This document shows, piece after piece, positions 1-6,937 of a DNA stretch of 26,496 nucleotides; position 1 is the stretch's first letter, and the number at the start of each line of letters is the position of its first letter. The stretch lies in the IMG/VR virus record IMGVR_UViG_3300042898_006144, positions 1 to 26,496 of that record, one strand, 5' to 3'. The stretch is from a virus. The notes beneath the pieces were generated by a model. The model did not search any database. It saw only the letters and a program-made list of their open reading frames with translations, and was not told the DNA's origin. The position numbers and the translations under genes were made by a program.

Positions 1-1
1 C

Positions 2-100
2 AATGGTAATGTGTCAGGCTTATTAATATACAACAGAGCTTTAACAGAACAAGAAATTCTCCAAAATTATAACGCTACAAGAAAGAGATTTGAATTGTAA
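2..100 (+). CDS. LamG-like lectin protein, C-terminal end (partial)
   Basis: Open from the left window edge to the TAA at 98-100, encoding 32 residues that start NGNVSGLLIYNRALTEQEIL and end NATRKRFEL. This is the same last beta strand and C-terminal helix as in the seven complete LamG-type proteins of the window (compare IYNRALTQQEILQNFNATRF in the next gene). It is therefore the tail end of another member of the array. The stop overlaps the next start (TAATG), which suggests translational coupling. Family role by analogy: concanavalin A/LamG-fold sugar-binding protein displayed on the phage tail. Confidence 0.75.
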   Translation, partial: NGNVSGLLIYNRALTEQEILQNYNATRKRFEL

Positions 101-759
101 TGGCTGTAGGATATAACCCAAGCATTCTATCAGATGGATTAGTGTTTTTTCTTGATGCTGCTAATACAAGAAGTTATTCAGGATCTGGTGTAACTGCTAA
201 TGGACTTGTTGGCGGTATCAATGGAAGTCTTGTAAACGGAACAGGTTTTACATCTTCAAATAATGGTTGTTTTGTTTTTGATGGTTCTAATGATTATATC
301 AATGTACCTTCGATCACATCAATCAGTGGAGATTTTTCTGTATTAATTTGGTTCAAAACTGCTACTACTAATCCTACCTTTACAAGATTGTTGGACTTTG
401 ATTATATTAATGGATTTTGGTTAGGTAATAGCAGTTCAGCAACATCTTGGGGTGGTGGAATTAGAGAATCTGGTGCGCCTTACGGGATATTTATACCATT
501 TACAGATAATGAATGGCATTTTTTAGTTTCAGTAAGAAGTAACACAACACATTATATTTACAGAGATGGAATTGCAAACTTCACATCAAATACTGTTTCA
601 AGTAATTCACTAAGTAATAGCACTCTTGTAATTGGATCTACTGGCTCAGGTTTTAATTTTAACGGCAATATATCTCAAGTGCAAATCTACAACCGAGCCC
701 TCACACAACAAGAAATATTGCAAAATTTCAATGCTACAAGATTTAGATATGGAATATAA
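100..759 (+). CDS. LamG-like (concanavalin A fold) lectin, putative tail adhesin
   Basis: 219 residues, about one LamG jelly-roll domain. It opens with the array signature (N-P-S-I then DGLVFFLDAANTRSYSGSG, residues 6-30). It has the central strand NEWHFLVSVRSNTTHYIYRDG near residues 147-167, where LamG domains usually carry W-h-H-h-a-h. It ends with IYNRALTQQEILQNFNATRF followed by RYGI. There is no signal peptide or membrane segment. The start overlaps the previous stop by one base. I infer a virion surface protein that binds host or environmental polysaccharide, because it lies in a row of paralogs beside giant fibre genes. The ligand cannot be read from the sequence. Confidence 0.8.
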   Translation: MAVGYNPSILSDGLVFFLDAANTRSYSGSGVTANGLVGGINGSLVNGTGFTSSNNGCFVFDGSNDYINVPSITSISGDFSVLIWFKTATTNPTFTRLLDFDYINGFWLGNSSSATSWGGGIRESGAPYGIFIPFTDNEWHFLVSVRSNTTHYIYRDGIANFTSNTVSSNSLSNSTLVIGSTGSGFNFNGNISQVQIYNRALTQQEILQNFNATRFRYGI

Positions 760-760
760 G

Positions 761-773
761 AAATATTTTATAA
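761..773 (+). promoter_or_regulatory. Candidate phage late-promoter motif
   Basis: AAATATTTTATAA lies directly after the LamG stop at 757-759, in a 60-base gap before the fibre gene at 820. The identical 13 bases recur at 15855-15867, again just after a LamG stop and before a fibre gene. A looser copy (TTTTATAATTTAAAT) lies at 17014-17028. The core resembles the TATAAATA late promoter of T4-like phages. In an AT-rich genome this is suggestive only. Confidence 0.35.
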
Positions 774-819
774 CATAGATGCAGAATAATAAAATAGTTC
801 CCCCCAATTTGAGATATTA

Positions 820-1566
820 ATGGCACTTGACTTTCCTACATCACCCTCGACAAACCAGATTTTTACATCTAATGGAAAAACCTGGAAGTATGATGGCACT
901 GCATGGAGAACGCTTAATGTAACAGGAATTACAGGTGGCGGTACTGGTCTCACTAGTATAAATGCCGGTAATTCTTTCCTATCATCAAATTCTGCCGGAA
1001 CAGCATTAACATATAGATCATTATTAGCTGGTTCTGGTGTTACATTATCAATTGATGCAAATTCTGTCACTATAGAGTCTTCAGGTTCAGGATTTGTAAC
1101 AGGCACAGGTACATCTGCATACGTTCCCTTATGGACTGATGGTGGAACTACCCTTACAGACTCTATTATGCAACAAAATGGTTCCATAATAATTGTAAAT
1201 GGATCCATCAAAGCTCAAACCAAAAGCTTTAAAATTCAACACCCTTTAAAACCTGACATGTATCTTGAACATGGATCTCTTGAAGGCCCAGAACATGGAA
1301 TTTATCAAAGAGGTAGAGCTTCTGGTTATGATCAGGTTATTGTTGAATTACCTGACTATTTTCATGCACTTTCTGAAAATGAAATTTCAGTTCTAATTAC
1401 TCCAAGAATAAATGCTAACTTGTATGTTTCTGGGAGTAATTCTTATTCTTTTAAAGTGAAAAGGATAAACAGGCGCTTCTTACGTAAAGAATATATTGAA
1501 TTTGATTATTTTGTAATAGGAGAGCGGACAGATATTAAGCTTTCTATTGAACAGCCAAAACCGTAG
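820..1566 (+). CDS. Short tail-fibre protein with conserved fibre C-terminal cap
   Basis: 248 residues. Residues 1-30 (PTSPSTNQIFTSNGKTWKYD, then GTAWR) form the phage-fibre entry motif in which a Trp/Tyr-rich hairpin follows a PxSPSxxQ stretch. Residues 35-125 are Gly/Ser/Thr-rich fibre shaft. From about residue 130 to the end lies the cap shared with the two giant fibres here: K-S-F-K-I-Q-H-P-L-K, then GSLEGPEHGIYQRG, then IVELPDYF and a C-terminal strand ending in D-I-K-L-S-I-E-Q. It looks like a minimal version of the giant fibres: N-terminal adaptor, short shaft and cap, without the tetrapeptide arrays. TTGAGA about 10 bases upstream of the ATG could serve as ribosome site. Likely role: tail or baseplate fibre. 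Confidence 0.75.
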   Translation: MALDFPTSPSTNQIFTSNGKTWKYDGTAWRTLNVTGITGGGTGLTSINAGNSFLSSNSAGTALTYRSLLAGSGVTLSIDANSVTIESSGSGFVTGTGTSAYVPLWTDGGTTLTDSIMQQNGSIIIVNGSIKAQTKSFKIQHPLKPDMYLEHGSLEGPEHGIYQRGRASGYDQVIVELPDYFHALSENEISVLITPRINANLYVSGSNSYSFKVKRINRRFLRKEYIEFDYFVIGERTDIKLSIEQPKP

Positions 1567-1578
1567 TGGAGAATTATT

Positions 1579-4500
1579 ATGCCAGAAAATAATAAAGACA
1601 ATCAGCCGTTAGACTTTGCAGAAAAGGTCTTACAAACCCTAAAAAGAACTTCTCGTGCGGTTGACTTAAATGAACCAATTGCTTCTTCCGTAAATAGAGA
1701 TTTTACTGCTTATGGTGCACAAGAAGCAGGTGACCCAGGCCCAGGATCCGGTGGTAATAAAGACATCGTTATCATTCCTGGGTTTGGTGGTGCTGCAGCT
1801 TCTTCAACCTCTCAAGTAAACTTTTATTGGAGTGCTCCTGCTGTTCCAGACTCTACTGGTATTGATAACAATGTCAGAGCTACAATATATAACTATGCAA
1901 TTTCTGCAACAAGACCAACTCTTGTAATTGGTGGTTATGATGGTACAAATCAATACAAACCAATTGCAAACTATGGTACTGGTACTGGTATTACTGCAAA
2001 AATTTGGTTCCATCCATTTTTAGGTAGAATTGATGCTGACCAGTTTGGATTTAACACATTAGCAGCTACTGGCGTTTCCACAGCAACAGGTATTCTTACA
2101 TGGGATACAACACAAAATAAAATTAGAGTTGGTGTAGCTGGCATTGCTAAAACTCTTGCATATACAGATGACATTTCTCCATTCTCAGGATCAGCTACAA
2201 CTGCAAGTAATTTAAATTTAGCAACTTCTGCAACTCAAACATCAAGCCACTACTTGACAATGTCAGCATCACAAACAGCAACTGGAGTTGCTGGTGCTGC
2301 AATTTCAACTGTTTCTACAGTCTTTGTAGTTCCAAATACTGGAGTCGTAAATGCTACTGGTTTCTCTGGTAATGTAACAGGTACCGTATCTGGTAATTTA
2401 ACTGGAAATGTATCGGGTTCAATTACAGGTAACCATTCAGGTAATGTTACAGGTAACGTATCAGGTAATCTTACTGGTGGTGTATCAGGTAATGTGACTG
2501 GAAACGTAACAGGTACTGTTTCAGGTAACGTGACTGGAAACGTTTCAGGTAACCTAACAGGAAATGTATCAGGTAATGTTACAGGCGGTGTATCTGGAAA
2601 TGTTACAGGTAATGTATCAGGCAACCTTACAGGAAACGTATCAGGTAACCTTACAGGTAATGTTACCGGAATTGCAACTACTGCTAGTGGTGTTACACAG
2701 CTCCTTGCCACAACTTCTTCTGAGAACTTTGTTACCTTTAGCCCTTTCGGAACAAGCTTAGTTGGTGCAGGAGTATCAGTAGCAACTTCATTCAAATTTG
2801 TTCCTAGCTCTGGAGTTGTAATAGCTACCGGATTCTCTGGAAATGTCACTGGGACTGTTTCAGGTAATGTCACCGGTAATGTATCGGGTTCAATTACAGG
2901 TAACCATTCAGGTAACGTAACTGGTAACGTATCAGGCAATGTTACTGGTGGTGTTTCAGGTAATGTAACTGGAAACGTGACTGGAACTGTTTCAGGTAAC
3001 GTAACTGGTAATGTATCAGGTAACATAACAGGTGGTGTTTCTGGAAATGTTACTGGAAATGTAACGGGTACAGTTTCAGGTAACGTAACAGGGAATGTAT
3101 CAGGTAACCTTACAGGAAATGTATCAGGTAACCTTACAGGAAACGTTTCTGGAAATGTTACAGGTAATGTTTCTGGAATTGCCACTACTGCCAGTGGTGT
3201 TACACAACTTCTTTCATTAACTTCTGCAGAGAACTTTGTTACCTTTAGTCCTTATGGAACTAGTTTAGTAGGATCAGGAGTATCTGTAGCAACAGCATTC
3301 AAATTTGTCCCAAGTTCTGGAGTGGTAATAGCCACTGGATTCTCTGGAAATGTTACTGGAACTGTATCTGGTAATGTAACAGGCAATGTATCGGGTTCAA
3401 TTACAGGTAACCATTCAGGTAATGTTACAGGTAATGTATCAGGTAACCTTACTGGTGGTGTTTCAGGTAATGTAACAGGCAACGTAACAGGAACTGTATC
3501 CGGTAACGTAACAGGTAATGTTTCAGGCAACCTTACAGGTAATGTTTCAGGCAATGTAACAGGAAATGTTTCTGGCAATCTTACTGGTAACGTTACTGGA
3601 TTTGCCACTACCTCACAACATGTTAACGTTGTAGCAGCAGATACTGCAACAGGTAACCATTTCCTCCCATTTGTCAGAGCTCAAGCTGGTTCAGGTCTTG
3701 CGTTATCAACAGACAACACTTTGTATTATGACCCTACAGGCAATATCTTATATTCAACAAACTTTAATGGAGCATTCACTGGTACAATTTCAGGTATAGC
3801 AACCACAGCAGCTAACATGGTTGTAAATAATGCTGCAGAAAGTACTACCCATTACATCTTGATGTCTCCTACCCCTACAGGTGCTGGAGTTGCAGTTTCT
3901 TCTGATGCCACATTTACTATCAATCCTAGTACAAATGCTTTGTCAATGGGTACTGGTAATATAACTGTAAACTCTGTTACCGTAGGAAGCGCTGCGAGAA
4001 CAGTTTCAACATCTACTGGCAACCTTATATTAGATTCAAGTGGTGGTCAAGTTGATATTGCTGATAACGTAGTTATTACAGGAAACTTAACTGTTCAAGG
4101 AACAACACTTACAGTTGACTCAACTGTTTCTACAATTGTTGATCCTGTTATTGTGGTTGGATCAGGCGTTGGAGGGACACACTCTACAGCTGATAATAAC
4201 CAAGATAGAGGTATTGAATTTAGATGGTCCAATGCTGGTACTGCTACTACTGGATTCTTTGGATTCTCTGACACTGATGGTAGATTCAAATTTATCCCAA
4301 ATGCAACAACTGTAGCTGGTTCTAACGTTTATACTGGAACAGTTGGGACAATAAATTCTAGTATATCAGGTAACGTCACAGGAACTGTATCCGGTAATGT
4401 TACTGGAAATGTTTCAGGAAGCGTAACTGGTAACGTATCAGGAAACCTTACAGGTAACGTTTCTGGAAATGTCACTGGTGGTGTTTCAGGTAATGTTACT

Positions 4501-6597
4501 GGAAATGTTACAGGCACCGTTTCTGGCAATGTAACTGGCAACGTATCAGGAAACCTTACAGGAAACGTATCAGGTAATGTTACGGGCGGTGTATCTGGAA
4601 ATGTAACTGGAAACATAACAGGAACTGTTTCAGGTAACGTAACTGGTAATGTATCAGGTAACCTAACAGGTGGTGTATCAGGAAATGTTACTGGTAATAT
4701 CACAGGAACTGTATCAGGCAACGTAACTGGTAACGTATCAGGTAATCTAACTGGTAACGTATCAGGTAACCTTACAGGTAACGTTTCTGGAAATGTAACA
4801 GGTAATGTTACTGGAATTGCAACTACTGCTAGTGGCGTTACACAGCTCCTTGCTACAACTTCTTCTGAGAACTTTGTTACCTTTAGCCCTTTTGGAACTA
4901 GTTTAGTAGGAGCTGGAGTATCTGTTGCAACAGCGTTCAAATTTGTTCCTAGTTCTGGAGTTGTAATAGCTACTGGATTCTCTGGTAATGTGACTGGAAC
5001 TGTTTCAGGAAACGTAACTGGTAATGTATCGGGTTCAATTACAGGTAACCATTCAGGTAATGTGACAGGTAATGTTTCAGGAAATGTCACAGGTGGTGTA
5101 TCAGGTAATGTGACTGGAAACGTGACTGGAACTGTTTCAGGAAATGTAACTGGAAATGTTTCAGGAAACCTTACAGGTGGTGTATCAGGTAACGTAACTG
5201 GAAATGTAACAGGAACTGTTTCAGGAAATGTAACAGGTAACGTTTCAGGAAACCTTACAGGTGGTGTATCAGGTAACCTTACAGGAAATGTTTCTGGAAA
5301 TGTAACTGGAAACGTAACAGGAATTGCTACCACTGCTAGTGGCGTTACACAAATTCTTGCTACTACTTCCTCTGAAAACTTTGTTACCTTTAGTCCTTTT
5401 GGAACTAGCTTAGTAGGAGCAGGAGTATCTGTTGCAACAGCGTTCAAATTTGTTCCTAGCTCTGGAGTTGTAATAGCAACTGGATTCTCAGGCAACGTCA
5501 CAGGTACTGTATCCGGTAACGTAACTGGAAATGTATCGGGTTCCATTACAGGTAACCATTCAGGTAACGTAACTGGAAACGTATCAGGTAACCTAACTGG
5601 TGGTGTTTCTGGTAACGTTACTGGTAATGTAACAGGAACTGTATCAGGTAACGTAACAGGTAATGTATCTGGAAACCTTACAGGTGGTGTATCAGGAAAT
5701 GTAACAGGTAATGTAACAGGAACTGTTTCAGGTAACGTAACTGGAAACGTATCTGGAAACCTTACTGGTGGTGTTTCTGGCAATGTAACAGGTAATGTAA
5801 CAGGAACTGTTTCTGGCAACGTAACTGGAAACGTATCAGGAAACCTCACTGGTAACCATTCAGGTAACGTAACTGGTAACGTATCAGGTAACCTTACTGG
5901 AAACGTTAGTGGTACAGCTACAACAGCTCAAAACTTGAATGTTGGTTCAACTCTCGCAACTACTAACTATATATTGTTATCTTCATTAGCAACTGGTGCT
6001 GGTGTTGCAGTTTCTACAGATACAAACTTAGCTTATAATGCTTCAACAGATACATTAACTCTCAACAATATTGTTGGTAGTGGAGCTGGTTTGACTCTTA
6101 CAGCAACTTCTGCAATTACAAATAGTTCATATTTAACAATTCAGACTGTTTCTGGAGATGACAACTCTACAAGTGACTTCTTTATAAGGGGTATCAATTC
6201 AACAGCAACTTCAAAATTCTCTGTTGATGCAAATGGAAACTTAAGAGCTACAACTAAGAGCTTTGATATTCCACACCCTACAAAAGAAGGCAAGAGACTT
6301 GTATACGGTGTTCTTGAAGGACCTGAACATGGTGTATATCATAGAGGAACAGTTGAAGGTAAGGGAAATATCATAGTAGAACTTCCTGAATACTGGACAA
6401 AACTTGTAAATCAAGAATATTCAATTCATCTTACATCATGGGGTAACTATGGAGTTCAAATCTTAGAAAAAGCTCCTAGTTCCTTTATAATATCAGCAAC
6501 TGGTAATCCATTTACTAAGAAATTTAAATCAATCAAGGTTGACTATATAGTTCACGGTTCAAGAAAAGATGCACATTTAGATATTGAACAAGATTAG
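1579..6597 (+). CDS. Giant repeat-rich tail-fibre protein
   Basis: 1672 residues; GGAG at 1568-1571 supports the start. Residues 1-60 are a charged N-terminus. Residues 60-260 are a unique region with G-F-G-G and NFYWSAPAVPD segments. Six arrays of G-[NTGSH]-[VLI]-[ST] tetrapeptides follow, at roughly residues 262-364, 420-533, 589-674, 929-1079, 1134-1248 and 1304-1444. Four arrays are preceded or separated by near-identical 55-residue modules (GVTQLLATTSSENFVTFSPF to KFVPSSGVVIATGFS). Residues 675-928 include VVITGNLTVQGTTLTVDST and GIEFRW, motifs usual in T4-like cyanophage and pelagiphage fibres. The cap (KSFDIPHPTK, LEGPEHGVYHRG, IIVELPEYW) spans about 1556-1672. Likely a long trimeric shaft protein; the arrays may form a beta-helical or beta-prism stem. 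The adjacent short fibre and LamG genes fit a host-recognition locus. Confidence 0.85.
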   Translation: MPENNKDNQPLDFAEKVLQTLKRTSRAVDLNEPIASSVNRDFTAYGAQEAGDPGPGSGGNKDIVIIPGFGGAAASSTSQVNFYWSAPAVPDSTGIDNNVRATIYNYAISATRPTLVIGGYDGTNQYKPIANYGTGTGITAKIWFHPFLGRIDADQFGFNTLAATGVSTATGILTWDTTQNKIRVGVAGIAKTLAYTDDISPFSGSATTASNLNLATSATQTSSHYLTMSASQTATGVAGAAISTVSTVFVVPNTGVVNATGFSGNVTGTVSGNLTGNVSGSITGNHSGNVTGNVSGNLTGGVSGNVTGNVTGTVSGNVTGNVSGNLTGNVSGNVTGGVSGNVTGNVSGNLTGNVSGNLTGNVTGIATTASGVTQLLATTSSENFVTFSPFGTSLVGAGVSVATSFKFVPSSGVVIATGFSGNVTGTVSGNVTGNVSGSITGNHSGNVTGNVSGNVTGGVSGNVTGNVTGTVSGNVTGNVSGNITGGVSGNVTGNVTGTVSGNVTGNVSGNLTGNVSGNLTGNVSGNVTGNVSGIATTASGVTQLLSLTSAENFVTFSPYGTSLVGSGVSVATAFKFVPSSGVVIATGFSGNVTGTVSGNVTGNVSGSITGNHSGNVTGNVSGNLTGGVSGNVTGNVTGTVSGNVTGNVSGNLTGNVSGNVTGNVSGNLTGNVTGFATTSQHVNVVAADTATGNHFLPFVRAQAGSGLALSTDNTLYYDPTGNILYSTNFNGAFTGTISGIATTAANMVVNNAAESTTHYILMSPTPTGAGVAVSSDATFTINPSTNALSMGTGNITVNSVTVGSAARTVSTSTGNLILDSSGGQVDIADNVVITGNLTVQGTTLTVDSTVSTIVDPVIVVGSGVGGTHSTADNNQDRGIEFRWSNAGTATTGFFGFSDTDGRFKFIPNATTVAGSNVYTGTVGTINSSISGNVTGTVSGNVTGNVSGSVTGNVSGNLTGNVSGNVTGGVSGNVTGNVTGTVSGNVTGNVSGNLTGNVSGNVTGGVSGNVTGNITGTVSGNVTGNVSGNLTGGVSGNVTGNITGTVSGNVTGNVSGNLTGNVSGNLTGNVSGNVTGNVTGIATTASGVTQLLATTSSENFVTFSPFGTSLVGAGVSVATAFKFVPSSGVVIATGFSGNVTGTVSGNVTGNVSGSITGNHSGNVTGNVSGNVTGGVSGNVTGNVTGTVSGNVTGNVSGNLTGGVSGNVTGNVTGTVSGNVTGNVSGNLTGGVSGNLTGNVSGNVTGNVTGIATTASGVTQILATTSSENFVTFSPFGTSLVGAGVSVATAFKFVPSSGVVIATGFSGNVTGTVSGNVTGNVSGSITGNHSGNVTGNVSGNLTGGVSGNVTGNVTGTVSGNVTGNVSGNLTGGVSGNVTGNVTGTVSGNVTGNVSGNLTGGVSGNVTGNVTGTVSGNVTGNVSGNLTGNHSGNVTGNVSGNLTGNVSGTATTAQNLNVGSTLATTNYILLSSLATGAGVAVSTDTNLAYNASTDTLTLNNIVGSGAGLTLTATSAITNSSYLTIQTVSGDDNSTSDFFIRGINSTATSKFSVDANGNLRATTKSFDIPHPTKEGKRLVYGVLEGPEHGVYHRGTVEGKGNIIVELPEYWTKLVNQEYSIHLTSWGNYGVQILEKAPSSFIISATGNPFTKKFKSIKVDYIVHGSRKDAHLDIEQD
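2362..3600 (+). repeat. Coding tetrapeptide (12-base) repeat arrays, first group
   Basis: Three in-frame arrays (about 2362-2670, 2836-3177 and 3343-3600) of a 12-base unit encoding G-N-V-[ST], with G, T, S or H in place of N and L or I in place of V. Example: GNVTGNVSGNLTGNVSGNVT. Units with the same peptide use different synonymous codons (GGT/GGA/GGC, AAT/AAC, GTA/GTT/GTG/GTC, TCA/TCT, ACA/ACT), so protein identity exceeds DNA identity. The arrays are separated by non-repeat modules. Confidence 0.9.
2410..5567 (+). repeat. Five near-invariant 35-base elements encoding V-S-G-S-I-T-G-N-H-S-G-N
   Basis: Copies lie at 2410-2444, 2881-2915, 3388-3422, 5026-5060 and 5533-5567. Each begins GTATCGGGTTCAATTACAGG (the fifth copy has one synonymous change, TCA to TCC) and continues through a His codon. 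They use the TCG serine codon that I do not see in the surrounding repeats. The flanking repeats vary freely at synonymous sites while this element stays fixed. Each copy sits at the same place, shortly after the FSGNVTGTVSGN that follows the unique module. Confidence 0.85.
2671..5487 (+). repeat. Four copies of a 55-residue fibre module
   Basis: Copies at about 2671-2835, 3178-3342, 4815-4977 and 5323-5487 encode I-A-T-T-A-S-G-V-T-Q-[LI]-L, then ENFVTFSPFGTSLVG (Y for F in the second copy), then FKFVPSSGVVIATGFSG. They differ at a handful of residues and at many synonymous sites. Each separates two tetrapeptide arrays, so the fibre is built from about 170-residue super-repeats (module plus array). 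A more diverged version (S-S-H-Y-L-T-M-S to VVPNTGVVNATGFSG) precedes the first array at about 2210-2361. Confidence 0.85.
4363..5910 (+). repeat. Coding tetrapeptide repeat arrays, second group
   Basis: Three further arrays of the G-[NTGSH]-[VLI]-[ST] unit, at about 4363-4814, 4978-5322 and 5488-5910, after the unique middle of the giant fibre gene. The GNV / GGV / GTV / GNL units follow a repeating order (N, T, N, N, G, N, N, T). The last array carries two His-containing GNHS units. The antisense strand is open through most of this region because of the repeat composition. I regard that as a by-product. Confidence 0.85.
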
Positions 6598-6616
6598 TAT
6601 CAATGTGCATGAGATA

Positions 6617-6646
6617 TCAGAAGGCAAGCATTAGTTTGCCTTCTGA
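6617..6646 (+). terminator. Stem-loop after the giant fibre gene
   Basis: An 11-base perfect inverted repeat, TCAGAAGGCAA (6617-6627) and TTGCCTTCTGA (6636-6646), with an 8-base loop. It sits 20 bases after the fibre stop and 27 bases before the next start. An AT-rich stretch (ATATTATTATTAAT) follows, but not a clean T run. It may be a weak intrinsic terminator or an mRNA-stabilising hairpin. Confidence 0.55.
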
Positions 6647-6673
6647 ATATTATTATTAATAAGTGGAAAAATT

Positions 6674-6931
6674 ATGCACAAGTTCAGAATTTTAAAAGCA
6701 TCAAACTTAAATATAAAATGGCTTGAAATTGAAGAAGGCAACATAAATATTGAATCAGGGATTAGATTTATTTATTCTTTGTTTGATTATGATTTAAATG
6801 TTTTAGAAAGAAAAACGTTTCATATTAATGGCTCAGACTTTTCAGACATTGGATTGAGTGGTAAAGATACCAGAATAGCAATAATTGAATTATTACTCAC
6901 TACATTAGATGCCATTATGGTCAAGGAATAA
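6674..6931 (+). CDS. Small protein of unknown function
   Basis: 85 residues, starting MHKFRILKASNLNIKWLEIE, acidic to neutral, with no Cys, no signal peptide and no membrane segment. The last third (RIAIIELLLTTLDAIMVKE) should be an amphipathic helix; the first half looks beta-rich. I recognise no family. It lies between the two giant fibre genes, 6 bases before the second. In T4-like phages, small proteins between fibre genes can be fibre chaperones or hinge connectors. That is a positional guess only. The ribosome site is weak (GTGGAAA upstream). Confidence 0.6.
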   Translation: MHKFRILKASNLNIKWLEIEEGNINIESGIRFIYSLFDYDLNVLERKTFHINGSDFSDIGLSGKDTRIAIIELLLTTLDAIMVKE

Positions 6932-6937
6932 TAGTAA

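Noticed and set aside
2250-5849. Long open reading frames on the minus strand across the fibre repeats, encoding Pro/Val/Thr-rich repeats (PVTLPETPPV type).
   Set aside because: They are the exact complement of the G-N-V-T arrays; the repeat composition excludes stop codons. They end wherever the arrays or modules change, have no ribosome sites and oppose a clearly real fibre gene.
2362-5910. Repetitive DNA that could be taken for a CRISPR array or a non-coding satellite.
   Set aside because: The unit is 12 bases, in frame throughout, with no unique spacers of constant length, and it is translated into a conserved peptide pattern.
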